A stretch of DNA of 64,000 bases from Achromobacter xylosoxidans A8 (GCF_000165835.1 NC_014640.1:4712001-4776000), one strand, 5' to 3'. Counted from the stretch's first letter, positions 1-8,731 are shown. The notes: a model not told the origin generated them from the sequence alone. A program made the numbers and translations.

Positions 1-631
1 GCGCTTCCAGCTGCCGCATCAGATGGTTGTGCGCGAGCGCTTGCGCGGCCTCGCAGTCGTGCGCCTTGAGCGCCTCGAATATGGCCAGGTGCTCGGCGCA
101 GGACTGCTGGATGCGGCCCGGCTGCGACAGACTGCGGTGGCGCGACAGGCTCAGCACCTTGCGCAGATTGCCCACCATGTCCGACAGCCATTGGTTGCCG
201 GCCAGCGCCTGCACCGCCTCGTGGATCAGGTAATTGGTCTTGTAGTAGGCATCGATGCGGCCGGCCTGGGCGTGGCCCGCCAGCGCCGCGTGCAGCGGCT
301 CAAGTTCGGCCAGTTGCGCATCGCTGGCCTTGCGCGCGGCCTCGAAGGCGCAGCGCCCTTCCAGCATGGCCATCAGTGGGAAGATGTCTTCCAGGTCTTG
401 CGCCGACAGCTCGTTGACGAAGCAGCCCCGGCGCGGCTCCAGCCGCACCAGCCCTTCGGTGGCCAGCACCTTGAGCGCCTCGCGCAAGGGAGTGCGCGAA
501 ATGCCCAGCTCGCCCGCCAGGCGCAATTCGTCGATCCATTCGCCGTTACGCAGGGAGCGCGCATGGATCATGCCGCGCAGGCGGTCCGCGACTTCCAGGT
601 AGAGGGCTTGCCGGACGATGGGTAGGGTCAT
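1..631 (-). CDS. GntR-family (FadR/FCD) transcriptional regulator, C-terminus cut by window edge
   Basis: The frame runs from an ATG at 629-631 to the window edge without a stop, giving about 210 visible residues. The N-terminal 70 residues form a winged helix-turn-helix with the GntR signature LGISRTPLREALKVL followed by EGLVRLEPRRGCFV. The rest is alpha-helical and matches the FCD ligand-binding domain, with Asp/His positions (for example NYLIHEAVQAL) of the type that bind a metal or carboxylate effector in this family. FadR/FCD regulators usually repress a nearby catabolic or transport gene in response to an organic acid. The regulated gene is not identifiable here and may lie left of the window. 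A perfect palindrome just upstream (658-673) is a likely autoregulatory operator. Confidence 0.88.
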   Translation of the reverse strand, partial: MTLPIVRQALYLEVADRLRGMIHARSLRNGEWIDELRLAGELGISRTPLREALKVLATEGLVRLEPRRGCFVNELSAQDLEDIFPLMAMLEGRCAFEAARKASDAQLAELEPLHAALAGHAQAGRIDAYYKTNYLIHEAVQALAGNQWLSDMVGNLRKVLSLSRHRSLSQPGRIQQSCAEHLAIFEALKAHDCEAAQALAHNHLMRQLEA

Positions 632-657
632 GGGTCAGCGGCCTGGACTATGCCGTA

Positions 658-673
658 ATTCATAATTATGAAT
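658..673. promoter_or_regulatory. 16-bp perfect palindrome upstream of the GntR/FCD gene, probable operator
   Basis: The sequence ATTCATAATTATGAAT is a perfect dyad 26 bp upstream of the regulator's start codon, in otherwise GC-rich DNA. Short AT-rich dyads at their own promoters are typical operators of GntR-family proteins. Assignment to this regulator is inference from position. Confidence 0.5.
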
Positions 674-736
674 AAGACCATGATAGAGCCGGATGCGGGA
701 AAAAGAAAACCCCTTACGTCTCGGTAGCTACCCTAA

Positions 737-767
737 GAAAAAAAGGGCCCCCCGCCTTGCGGAGGCC
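737..767 (-). terminator. Rho-independent terminator of the spermidine-synthase-like gene
   Basis: Read on the minus strand, a GC-rich stem (GGGCC and CCGC arms paired across a short loop) is followed by seven T residues. It lies 34 bp beyond the stop codon at 801. Confidence 0.75.
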
Positions 768-800
768 CGGTGGCCCGTCCTTGGAAAATTGGACTGGACG

Positions 801-1571
801 TCAGAAGTGCAATACCCCGTCCACCGCGTGGCGGGTCAGCGAGCGGGCCCAACGGCGCGCCGGCAGGCCGTACTTGGCCTCCACCACCTCGGCCCGGGCC
901 AGCAATTCGGCGGGCGTGACTTCCAGTCGCGGACCGGAGAATGCCAGCACGATCTGGTTGCCCGCTTCGACTTCGGGCAGCAGCACGATGCGGTCGTCGA
1001 AGGCCTTGGAGAGGTTGTCGATGTTCTTGCCGAAGCTCTCGTGGCGGCCGAACAGGTTCACGGCCAGCACGCCGACCTCGCCCAGCACGCGGCGGCAGTC
1101 GCGGTAGAACTTCACGCTATCGCGCACCGGTCCCTCGGCGGAAGCGTCGTACAGGTCCACCATCAGCACCGGGCAGCGCCCCGCGTTCAGGGGATCGGCC
1201 ACCCAGGCGCCAGCATCGGCGTGCTCGACTTCGAGACGATTCGCGCCAGGCAGACGGAAGAACATATGGCAGGCCGCCGTCACGCGCGGATTCCACTCCA
1301 CGGCCAGCAGCGGGCTGCGCGTGTGCTTGACGCAGTAGCGCGCCAGCGAGCCGGCGCCCAGGCCCAGCATGCCGATGGCTTCGTCCTTGGGCGGCTCCAG
1401 GAACAGCAGCCAGGCCATCATCTGGGCGGTGTATTCGAGCACCAGCTCCGACGGATTCTTGATGCGCATGGCGCCCTGGACCCAGACGGTGTTGAAGTGC
1501 AGATAGCGGACGCCGTCCACCTCGGACAGGGTCGGCTGGTCCAGCTCGGAAGGAAAGTTCGATTTGTGCAT
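801..1571 (-). CDS. Spermidine-synthase-like (SpeE-fold) protein
   Basis: A 256-residue protein with a Rossmann-type methyltransferase/aminopropyltransferase fold. The nucleotide-binding loop reads GMLGLGAGSLARYC, followed by a strand ending in an acidic residue (LLAVEWNPRV) and a later DAGAWV segment, the usual order in spermidine synthases and their paralogues. It is shorter than classical SpeE (about 280-290 residues) and has no fused MFS domain. No speD or other polyamine gene is adjacent, so polyamine synthesis is not supported by context. Many such orphan SpeE-like proteins in Burkholderiales have no assigned substrate. It appears monocistronic, with its own terminator. Confidence 0.75.
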   Translation of the reverse strand: MHKSNFPSELDQPTLSEVDGVRYLHFNTVWVQGAMRIKNPSELVLEYTAQMMAWLLFLEPPKDEAIGMLGLGAGSLARYCVKHTRSPLLAVEWNPRVTAACHMFFRLPGANRLEVEHADAGAWVADPLNAGRCPVLMVDLYDASAEGPVRDSVKFYRDCRRVLGEVGVLAVNLFGRHESFGKNIDNLSKAFDDRIVLLPEVEAGNQIVLAFSGPRLEVTPAELLARAEVVEAKYGLPARRWARSLTRHAVDGVLHF

Positions 1572-1624
1572 GGCGGCGATTGTAGGTCGGACGCCGCCCT
1601 TGCGTCAGGCGCCCGACCATGGCG

Positions 1625-2665
1625 CTAGGCCGCCTGCCTGACGCCCCCGCCCTCCCAGATGCGTTCCAGCAGTTCCGCGCGCGACGCTTCCGCCTGCAGG
1701 CTGGCTGCCAGGCGCAGCACCCGCTTCAGATACAGATGCGCATCGCACTCCCAGGTGACGCCCAGGGCGCCATGGACCTGGATGGCGTTCTGCGCGGCGC
1801 GCCGGCCGGCTTCGACCACCAGCAGCGGCGCGAAGAGGCTGTCGCGTTCCGTCGTGGCGGCGCCCGCATCATGCGCCGCGACGGCCGCGATGCCCGCCAG
1901 TCTGGCGTCGTCCAAGGCCATCCAATCCTCGGCCAAGCGATGCTTGATCGCCTGGTTGGCGCCAATGGCGCGGTCGAACTGGCGGCGCTCGCGCGCATGG
2001 GCTGCGGCCATTTCCAGCGCGGCCGAGGCCGCCCCCAGCAGCTCGGCCGAACGCAGCAGGCGCAGCCGCGTGCGCAACCGCTCCCAGGTTCCAGCCTCGA
2101 CCTCCAGTTCGACGCTCTCCAGCACCCGCGGACGGACCACGCGCGCCACGGGCATGGTCGGATCGAGTCCGGCGGAACCGGACACTGGCGCCAACACCTC
2201 CAAGCGCAGGTGGGTGGCGTCCAGGCGCCGCGCCGCCAGGACGCGCACGCCCTCGCCCGCGCCTTCGATAAAGGCGGAGCCGTCGGGACGCATGGCGGCG
2301 TCGGCGAAATACGTATCGCCCGCCATCACGGCACCCGCCCATTGCGCGGCCAACCCTGCCGCTCCCGCCGCGCACAAGGTTGGCAGCACCACCATATTGG
2401 CCGCCAGCGGCAGGCTCAGCAGGTGCCGCCCGGCGGCTTCGGCCACGATCCAGGCTTCACGCATGCCCAGTCCCAGCCCGTCCTGTTCGGCCGGCGCCAG
2501 CAAGGCCGGCCAGCCCTGGGCGGCGATCTCGCGCCACTGCGCCAGGCGCGCTTCATAGGGCTTGCAGGCCGCGGCGCGGGCCACGGATGGCGGATGGCGG
2601 TCGGCCAGAAATCGCCGGGCCGCGTCGTCCAGCATGCGCTGGTCTTCGGTCGGATGCAGATCCAT
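1625..2665 (-). CDS. Acyl-CoA dehydrogenase, small-subunit type
   Basis: A 346-residue acyl-CoA dehydrogenase family protein. The ATG at 2663-2665 (MDLHPTEDQRMLDDAARRF) lies 5 bp after the stop of the larger dehydrogenase, so the two are surely co-transcribed. The ACAD C-terminal helical domain is clear (ERRQFDRAIGANQAIKHRLAE, then NAIQVHGALGVTWE), but the middle beta domain is degenerate and the usual FAD-contact motifs are weak. Pairs of one full-length and one shorter, diverged ACAD are known to form alpha2beta2 heterotetramers with shared active sites, for example the mycobacterial ChsE1-ChsE2 class. I infer the same arrangement here. Last gene of the 7752-to-1625 operon. Confidence 0.85.
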   Translation of the reverse strand: MDLHPTEDQRMLDDAARRFLADRHPPSVARAAACKPYEARLAQWREIAAQGWPALLAPAEQDGLGLGMREAWIVAEAAGRHLLSLPLAANMVVLPTLCAAGAAGLAAQWAGAVMAGDTYFADAAMRPDGSAFIEGAGEGVRVLAARRLDATHLRLEVLAPVSGSAGLDPTMPVARVVRPRVLESVELEVEAGTWERLRTRLRLLRSAELLGAASAALEMAAAHARERRQFDRAIGANQAIKHRLAEDWMALDDARLAGIAAVAAHDAGAATTERDSLFAPLLVVEAGRRAAQNAIQVHGALGVTWECDAHLYLKRVLRLAASLQAEASRAELLERIWEGGGVRQAA

Positions 2666-2670
2666 GAGGT

Positions 2671-3858
2671 TCAAGCCTTGGGCAGGCCGAGCATCTGCTC
2701 GGCGATGATATTGCGCTGGATTTCGGAGGTGCCCGCCAGTATGGTTTCGGCGCGCGACCACAGGTAGGCGTGCGTCAGTTCGGCGGCATGCGCGTCGGGC
2801 GCGCCGTCCGCCAGGCATGCGTCCTCGCCCAGCAATTGCAGCGACAGTTCCAGCAAGCGCTGATGTGCTTCGCTCCAATGGATCTTGGTGGACGAGCCCT
2901 CCGGCCCCGGCGGATCCCCGCGCATCGCGCCGGCCAGCGCGCGCTGCGATTTCAGCGCCAGCACGTGACTGTCGGCCGCCAGCCACGCCCACTGCTGGCG
3001 CACCGCCGCCGAAGACGCCGGCACATGGCCATGGGCATCGGCGCGCAAGGCCAGTTCGCGCACCTCGCTCAGTTCCTGCGCGAAGCGCACCAACCGCGGG
3101 ATGAAGTAAGTGCCGCGCTCGAAACTGGCGGCGGCCATGGCTATCTTCCAGCCCTGGTTCGGCTCGCCCAGCAGGCAGTCCCCGGGCACGAACACGTCTT
3201 CGAAGAACACCTCGCAGAATTCGGCCTCGCCCGTGATCTGCCGGATGGGTTCGACCCGTACGCCGGGGCTGCGCATGTCGACCAGCAGGAAGCTCAGGCC
3301 CCTGTGCTTGGCCGCCTGCGGATCGGTACGCGCCAGCACGAAGCACCACTGCGCGCGGTCGGCGAACGAGGTCCAGATCTTGTGGCCGTTCAGCCGATAG
3401 CCGCCGGGCGCGGCCTCCGCCCGTGTGCGCACCGACGCCAGGTCGGAGCCGGCGCCCGGCTCCGAATAGCCCTGGCACCAGACTTCGCGGTTCGACAGAA
3501 TGCCGGGCAGGAAACGGCGCTTCTGCGCCTCGCTGCCGAAATGCAGCAGGGTCGGCGCCAGGATGCCGTGTCCGATCAGGTTCACGCCTAGCGGCGCGCC
3601 GCAGCGCGCGTGCTCTTCGTGGAACACCGCCTGCCGCGACAGCGGCAGGGCGCGGCCCCCGTGTTCCTTGGGCCAGCCCAGCCCGGACCAGCCGTTGGCG
3701 CACAGGGTGTCCTCCCACGCGCGCCTGAAATCCAGGCTGCGCGGATCCGCCCCACCCGGCCAATCCTTGACGAAACGGGCGTAGGCCGATGCCAGCCAGC
3801 CGCGCAGGTCCAGGCGGAACGCCTCATCTTCCCGCGCGGCGCTTTCCAACTGCGTCAT
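2671..3858 (-). CDS. Acyl-CoA dehydrogenase, large-subunit type
   Basis: A 395-residue FAD-dependent acyl-CoA dehydrogenase that desaturates an acyl-CoA thioester at C2-C3. The N-terminal helical domain is followed by the beta-domain signature WCQGYSEPGAGSDLAS, and the C-terminus carries the FAD-contact motif GTSEIQRNIIAEQMLGLP. At the position where medium- and short-chain enzymes have the catalytic Glu (the residue before GTS), this protein has Ala (ILAGTSEIQ), so the base must come from elsewhere or from the partner subunit. It follows the Bug receptor gene by 4 bp and precedes the smaller dehydrogenase by 5 bp. Confidence 0.92.
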   Translation of the reverse strand: MTQLESAAREDEAFRLDLRGWLASAYARFVKDWPGGADPRSLDFRRAWEDTLCANGWSGLGWPKEHGGRALPLSRQAVFHEEHARCGAPLGVNLIGHGILAPTLLHFGSEAQKRRFLPGILSNREVWCQGYSEPGAGSDLASVRTRAEAAPGGYRLNGHKIWTSFADRAQWCFVLARTDPQAAKHRGLSFLLVDMRSPGVRVEPIRQITGEAEFCEVFFEDVFVPGDCLLGEPNQGWKIAMAAASFERGTYFIPRLVRFAQELSEVRELALRADAHGHVPASSAAVRQQWAWLAADSHVLALKSQRALAGAMRGDPPGPEGSSTKIHWSEAHQRLLELSLQLLGEDACLADGAPDAHAAELTHAYLWSRAETILAGTSEIQRNIIAEQMLGLPKA

Positions 3859-3862
3859 GCCA

Positions 3863-4831
3863 TTACTCCAGGCGGATGTTCGAGTCGCGCGCGACCTTGG
3901 CCCAGGTGGTCACGTCCTGGCGGATGAAGGCGGCGAAAGTCTTGGGATCGCTGCCGATGATGTCCAGCCCCAGGCCGGTGAACTGCGCCTTGACGTCGGG
4001 CTGCTGCAGGATCTGCGCCAGGTTGCTGTAGATCTTGTCCACCACCGGCTGCGGCGTGCGCGCCGGCGCCACCAGGCCCAGCCAGGGCATGGCCGAATAG
4101 CCCGGCAGGCCCGAGGCCGCCACCGTCGGCAGGTCCGGCACCGAGGCCGAAGGCTGGGCGGTGGTCACCGCCAGCACGCGCAGCTTGCCGTCCTTGACGA
4201 AGGGGCCGGACGAGGCCCAGGCATCGAACATGACCTGCAGGCGGCCCGCCACCAGATCGTTGAGCGCCGGCGCACTGCCCTTGTACGGGATGTGCGTCAT
4301 CTGCACGCCCGCCATGCTGTTGAAGAGTTCGGCCTCCAGATGGGTCGAACTGCCCGTGCCGACCGAGCCGTAGCTCACTTTGCCCGGATTGGCCTTCAGG
4401 TAGGCGATCAGTTCGCCCACATTCTTGGCCGGCACCGAGGGATGTACCTCCAGCACGTGCACCACCGAGGCCACTTGGCTGATGGGCGCGAAGTCCTTGA
4501 TCGGGTCGTAGTTCACCTTGGCGTAAATGCTGGGCGCGATGCCCAGCGACGAGGCCGCCATCAGCAAGGTATAGCCATCGGGTTCGGCGCGCGACACGTA
4601 GTCGGACGCGATCATGGTGCCGCCGCCCGGCTTGTTCTCGACGATCACCGGCTGACCCAGCTTGCCGCTGAGCTTTTCCGCCAGCAAGCGGCTCATGATG
4701 TCGGTCGCGCCGCCTGGTGAGAACGGCACCACGATGCGTATCGGGCGGTTGGGATAGCTGTCCTGGGCCATGGTCTGGCCCGTGACGCCGATGCAAGCCA
4801 GCGCGACGCCGGCCAATAGTTTCTTCATCAT
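3863..4831 (-). CDS. Tripartite tricarboxylate transporter (Bug-type) periplasmic receptor
   Basis: A 322-residue Bug-family solute receptor. It has an N-terminal signal peptide (Met-Met-Lys-Lys start, hydrophobic core, cleavage expected after TMAQ) and the family motifs YPNRPIRIVVPFSPGGATD and GQPVIVENKPGGGT. Bug proteins bind small carboxylates in the periplasm. Alcaligenaceae carry very many, most without a linked TctAB membrane pair, as here. Its place inside an operon of acyl-CoA enzymes suggests capture or sensing of the carboxylic acid that the operon degrades. The ligand cannot be told from sequence. Confidence 0.93.
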   Translation of the reverse strand: MMKKLLAGVALACIGVTGQTMAQDSYPNRPIRIVVPFSPGGATDIMSRLLAEKLSGKLGQPVIVENKPGGGTMIASDYVSRAEPDGYTLLMAASSLGIAPSIYAKVNYDPIKDFAPISQVASVVHVLEVHPSVPAKNVGELIAYLKANPGKVSYGSVGTGSSTHLEAELFNSMAGVQMTHIPYKGSAPALNDLVAGRLQVMFDAWASSGPFVKDGKLRVLAVTTAQPSASVPDLPTVAASGLPGYSAMPWLGLVAPARTPQPVVDKIYSNLAQILQQPDVKAQFTGLGLDIIGSDPKTFAAFIRQDVTTWAKVARDSNIRLE

Positions 4832-4867
4832 GCTTGTCTCCTCCTGGGGGGCATTGCGCGCTTGGCG

Positions 4868-6952
4868 CTACGGGGTTGCGGGCAGGATCAGCGCGTCCAG
4901 TACCGCGACGCCTTGTCCCGCCTCTTTGATCAGCAATGGATTGACTTCGATTTCCGCCACATGCGCGGGCGCGGCAAGCAGGGCATTGCCCACCGCCACG
5001 ATGCTTCTGCACGCAGCCGCCACGTCGGCTTGGGGCTTGCCGCGGTAGCCGTCCAGCAGCGCGTAGGCCTTGAGCTCCTGCAGCATTTGCAGCGCGATGT
5101 CCTCGTCCACCGGCAGCAGGCGATGACTGGTGTCCTGGTACAGCTCGGTCAGCACGCCGCCCAAGCCCACGGTCAGCACCGGGCCGAAGACGGGATCGCG
5201 CGTGGCGCCGACGATGATCTCGGCCACGCCGCGTTCCATCTTCTGCACCATCGTGCCGTCGATGCGCGCGTCCGGCTGCGCCGCGGCCGCGGCACGCGTT
5301 ACTTCGGCAAAGGCGCGGCGCACGGCCTCGTCGTCGGCCAGGTTCAGCGCCACGCCGCCCGCCTCGGTCTTGTGCGCGATGTCGGCGCTCAGGATCTTCA
5401 GTGCCACCGGATAACCGGCTGCACGCGCTTGCGCGACGGCTTCGTCCGCATTGACGGCCGCGCCCACCCGCGCTTGCGGCAAGCCAAAAGCGGCCACGTA
5501 TTCGCGCGCGTCGGCTTCGTTGCAGGGCAAGGCTGGAACGGCGGCCGCGGCCAAGTCCGGCGCCGCCGCGATGCGTTTGGCGCCGCGCGCCTCGCACCAC
5601 AGCAGGTAAGGCGCCAGCGTTGCGACCGCCAGGCCCAGGTCCTCGAACACGGCCACTTCCGCATCGCGCAGAGCGGCGCGGCTCTGGGCCAGGCCGGTAT
5701 CGATGGCGACGAACAGCCGTTGATGCCGGCGCGACACATCCGTCAGCGCGTCGGCCATGCGGTCCAGCATATAGCCGGGCGCGTACACGACCACCGCGTC
5801 GATCGCGTCGGTCGTGGCCAGCGCCTCCAGCACGGTGTGCACGAAAGCCGGATCGTTGACCACGTTGCCGGTAACGTCCACCGGATTGCCGACCATGCCG
5901 TAATCTGGAATACCGCCGCGCAGCACCGCCTGCAGGTCAGGCGGCAGATCGGGCAGGTCCAGTCCCGCGCCGATGAACTTGTCCGCCAGGATCGCGCCCA
6001 GCGCGCCCGACATGGTCAGCACCGCGACGCGCTTGCCCGCCGTGCGGTGCCGCAGCGTGGCCAGGCTGGCCAGGTGCGCCATCTGCGCGAAATCGTTGGC
6101 CTCGATCACATTCAACTGGCGAAACGCCGCGCCGTACACGCGCCGGTCTCCGGCCAGCGCCGAGGTATGCGACTGCGCCGCCTGCGCGCCCTTGTCCGTG
6201 GTGCCGGCCTTCAGTGCGATCAGCAACTTGCCCTGGCGCTCCAGTTCGCGGCAGGCGCGTATGAAGCGTTCGCCGTCGCGCAGCTGCTCGATGTAGCCCA
6301 GCACGATTTCCGTCTGCGGATCCGCCGCCAGGTACTCCAGGTATTGCGAGAAATCCAGGCAGGCCTCATTGCCGGTATTGATGAAGTGCGAGAACGGCAG
6401 GTCCAGCCGGCGCGCGATCGCGTAGACCGCCGCGCATACGTTGCCGCTCTGCGTCAGCAGGCTGACCTTGCCCGGCCCCGTCTGCGCCGGCGCGGTCTTG
6501 AAAACCGAGGCGAACGCCGTGTGGGCCTGCGTGTTCAGGTTGGCGAAGCCCATGCAATTCGGACCCGCCACGGCCATGCCGCTTTCGGCCACGAAGGCCT
6601 CCAGCTCATCCTGCAGGCGCGCGCCCTCGCCGCCCGCTTCGGCAAAGCCCGCGGCGTAGACGATGGCGGCGCGCACGCCCTTGGCGTGGCAACGGCGCAG
6701 CATGGGCGTGACGTCCGCGGCCGCGATGGCCAGCACCGCCAGGTCCACCGGCTCGGGCACGGCCTCGATGTCAGGCCAGCAGCGGCGGCCGAACACTTCC
6801 TGGTACTTGGGATTGACGGGATAGATGCCGCCCGCGTAGCCGAAGCGCGTCAGCAGCTCCAGCGGCATGCCACCGATGCGCCCGGCGTTGGCGCTGGCGC
6901 CGATCATCGCGATGGAGCGCGGATTGAGCAAAGGGTCCAGAGACGGGGTCAT
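4868..6952 (-). CDS. Acetate--CoA ligase family protein (ADP-forming acyl-CoA synthetase)
   Basis: A 694-residue fusion of the alpha and beta parts of NDP-forming acyl-CoA synthetases. The N-terminal CoA-binding domain (IAMIGASANAGRIGG, about residues 14-28) is followed by succinyl-CoA-ligase-like domains with AVAGPNCMGFAN and the segment SHTSALAGD, whose His262 corresponds to the phospho-histidine loop of this family. The C-terminal third is an ATP-grasp domain (for example YPVALKILSADIAHKTEAGGV). It makes the CoA thioester of a carboxylic acid. The start ATG overlaps the stop of the upstream enoyl-CoA hydratase gene (ATGA), so translation is coupled. Substrate unknown; a short, branched or cyclic acid is likely. 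Confidence 0.9.
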   Translation of the reverse strand: MTPSLDPLLNPRSIAMIGASANAGRIGGMPLELLTRFGYAGGIYPVNPKYQEVFGRRCWPDIEAVPEPVDLAVLAIAAADVTPMLRRCHAKGVRAAIVYAAGFAEAGGEGARLQDELEAFVAESGMAVAGPNCMGFANLNTQAHTAFASVFKTAPAQTGPGKVSLLTQSGNVCAAVYAIARRLDLPFSHFINTGNEACLDFSQYLEYLAADPQTEIVLGYIEQLRDGERFIRACRELERQGKLLIALKAGTTDKGAQAAQSHTSALAGDRRVYGAAFRQLNVIEANDFAQMAHLASLATLRHRTAGKRVAVLTMSGALGAILADKFIGAGLDLPDLPPDLQAVLRGGIPDYGMVGNPVDVTGNVVNDPAFVHTVLEALATTDAIDAVVVYAPGYMLDRMADALTDVSRRHQRLFVAIDTGLAQSRAALRDAEVAVFEDLGLAVATLAPYLLWCEARGAKRIAAAPDLAAAAVPALPCNEADAREYVAAFGLPQARVGAAVNADEAVAQARAAGYPVALKILSADIAHKTEAGGVALNLADDEAVRRAFAEVTRAAAAAQPDARIDGTMVQKMERGVAEIIVGATRDPVFGPVLTVGLGGVLTELYQDTSHRLLPVDEDIALQMLQELKAYALLDGYRGKPQADVAAACRSIVAVGNALLAAPAHVAEIEVNPLLIKEAGQGVAVLDALILPATP

Positions 6953-7752
6953 GCTGCCTCGCCCTTCTTATTGCGCTGGATGGCCTGCGCCAATCCGCGT
7001 TCGCGCACGGCCTGGAATTCCTCGCTCAGATGCGACAGCTGGTGTGTGTCGAAATGCGCCGACAAGGCGGTGCGGAAGCCCTGCGCGTCGGCCGTGCGGT
7101 TCAGCGAACGCTTGATCAGGCGCAGGCCAAAGGGCGGCGCCTGCGCGATGCGCTGCGCCAGCGCCAGGGTCGCGGCGTCCAGTTCGGCTTCGGGCACAAC
7201 GCGGTTCACCATGCCGATGCGCAGCGCTTCCTGGGCGTCGACCTTTTCGCCGGTGTAGAGCATTTCCTTGGCCTTGCGCAGACCCATGACCCAGGGATGG
7301 ATCAACACCTCGGTCGCGGCCGCCGCCAGCGTGTGGCCCACCGGATCGGAAAAGTATGCGGTGTCGGAACACACCACCAGGTCGCACATATTGGCAATCA
7401 TGAAGCCGCCCGCCACGCAGGCGCCCTGGACCTGGGCCACCGTCGGCTTGGGAAAGTCCCAGATGCGCATGCAGTAGCCGTAGTAGCGGCGCGACTCGTA
7501 CTCCCAGCGCTCTTCCACCGTGAAATCGGCGCGCTTGGCCTGCGCTTCCTTCAGGTCGTGGCCGGCGGAAAAGTGTGCGCCGCGGCCGGCCAGCACCACG
7601 ACCCGCACCGAGTCGTCCTGTTCGGCGCGCGTCAGCGCGTCGTCCAGTTCATCCAGCATCTGCTGGCTTTGGGCGTTGCGCGCGGATTCGCGCGCCAGGC
7701 TGATGCGGCATACCGAGTCGTGCCGCTCGACGGCCAGGGTGGCGTATTCCAT
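6949..7752 (-). CDS. Enoyl-CoA hydratase/isomerase family protein
   Basis: A 267-residue crotonase-fold protein, first gene of the operon running down to 1625. The oxyanion-hole segments are visible: LAGRGAHFSAGHDLKEA near residues 54-70 and QVQGACVAGGFMIANMCDLVV near residues 108-130. The second catalytic Glu of classical hydratases is replaced: VGHTLAAAATEVLI has no Glu at the expected site, so the reaction may be isomerisation, hydrolysis or another crotonase reaction rather than plain hydration. It is divergent from the IclR regulator at 7865, with a perfect inverted repeat between them. Confidence 0.88.
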   Translation of the reverse strand: MEYATLAVERHDSVCRISLARESARNAQSQQMLDELDDALTRAEQDDSVRVVVLAGRGAHFSAGHDLKEAQAKRADFTVEERWEYESRRYYGYCMRIWDFPKPTVAQVQGACVAGGFMIANMCDLVVCSDTAYFSDPVGHTLAAAATEVLIHPWVMGLRKAKEMLYTGEKVDAQEALRIGMVNRVVPEAELDAATLALAQRIAQAPPFGLRLIKRSLNRTADAQGFRTALSAHFDTHQLSHLSEEFQAVRERGLAQAIQRNKKGEAA

Positions 7753-7837
7753 GGTCTCCTCGTCCTTGTTCTGCCGCGCCTTGAAAGGCGGCGCGGTCGA
7801 CTGGATTGAATTAACGCACTCGGAATCCTAAAATACA

Positions 7838-7856
7838 AAATATTCAATCAATATTT
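7838..7856. promoter_or_regulatory. 7-5-7 perfect inverted repeat between iclR-type regulator and its divergent operon
   Basis: AAATATT-N5-AATATTT ends 8 bp before the regulator start at 7865 and lies 86 bp upstream of the enoyl-CoA hydratase start. IclR-family proteins bind AT-rich dyads at divergent promoters. The position fits control of both genes. Confidence 0.5.
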
Positions 7857-7864
7857 CCCACATT

Positions 7865-8635
7865 ATGAACAACAGTGGTTCCACAGGCGGTACCCAGAGC
7901 ATGCGACGCGCCCTGGGCCTGCTGCGCGTGCTGGCGCAGCATCAGGAAGAAGGCATAGACCTGCAAGGCGTGATGGCCGAGGCCGGGCTGGAGCGCTCCA
8001 CCGCGCACCGGCTGCTCAGCTGCCTGCTGGAGGAACAGTTCGCCGAACGCGACGCCCAGACCCGGCGCTACCGCCTGGGGGTCGATTCCATGCAATTGGG
8101 ATTCGCGGCGCTGCGGCGCACGCCCTTGCTGGACGCGCTGCGTCCGTTCGCACAGAAGCTGGCGCGCCTGTCGGGCGACACGGTGTTCCTGGTGATACGC
8201 CAGGGCGACTACGCCCTCTGCCTGCTGCGCGAGGCCGGCTCATTCCCCGTGAAGGTCTTCACCATCGACCAGGGCGAGCGGCGCCTGCTGGGCGTGGGCG
8301 CGGGCGGACTGGCATTGCTGGCTACCTTGCCCGACGAGGAAATCGCCGCGCTGTATGCGCGGCATTCCGCCGCCTATGCGCAAATCGGCGCGTCCAGCGC
8401 CGCCTTGATGAAATCGGTCAGGCAGGCGCGCACCGCGGGCTATTCGGAAATCGTGGACACCATCACGCCCGGCGTTTCGGGCGTGGGCGTGGCGTTCCGG
8501 GTGTCGGAACTGACCTGGGTGGCTTTCAGCTTCGGCGCGATCAGCAGCCGGCTGGACGCGCCCCGGCGGGCGCAGATGGGCGCGCTGCTGCGCGCCGAAT
8601 GCGAGGCGTGGGCCCAGGATTACCTGGAAAAATAG
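7865..8635 (+). CDS. IclR-family transcriptional regulator
   Basis: A 256-residue IclR regulator. The N-terminal winged helix spans about residues 12-75 (RRALGLLRVLAQH, then LERSTAHRLLSCLLEEQFAER), followed by the IclR effector domain (RRLLGVGAGGLALLATLPDEE, then GYSEIVDTITPGVSGVGVAF). Divergent to the enoyl-CoA hydratase/acyl-CoA operon, which it very probably controls in response to an acid or acyl-CoA intermediate. Confidence 0.93.
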   Translation: MNNSGSTGGTQSMRRALGLLRVLAQHQEEGIDLQGVMAEAGLERSTAHRLLSCLLEEQFAERDAQTRRYRLGVDSMQLGFAALRRTPLLDALRPFAQKLARLSGDTVFLVIRQGDYALCLLREAGSFPVKVFTIDQGERRLLGVGAGGLALLATLPDEEIAALYARHSAAYAQIGASSAALMKSVRQARTAGYSEIVDTITPGVSGVGVAFRVSELTWVAFSFGAISSRLDAPRRAQMGALLRAECEAWAQDYLEK

Positions 8636-8657
8636 AGCCCCACGCTGCGCGAACTTG

Positions 8658-8676
8658 CTGCCCCAAAAGGGGGCAG
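8658..8676. other. Hairpin in the convergent gap between iclR and thiolase genes
   Basis: CTGCCCC, a four-A loop and GGGGCAG form a stem between the ends of two convergent genes. There is no T tract on either side, so a terminator role is possible but unproven. Similar C-run/G-run hairpins occur as intergenic elements in Burkholderiales (recollection, not checked). Confidence 0.3.
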
Positions 8677-8731
8677 CCCAGCGGTAGAGCGGCCGCCGCG
8701 CTAGCGTGCCGCCGCCGCCCCCCCTGGTGCG

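Noticed and set aside
8658..8676. C-run/G-run hairpin considered as a strong terminator
   Set aside because: No T tract on either side of the stem, so only a low-confidence structure is reported.
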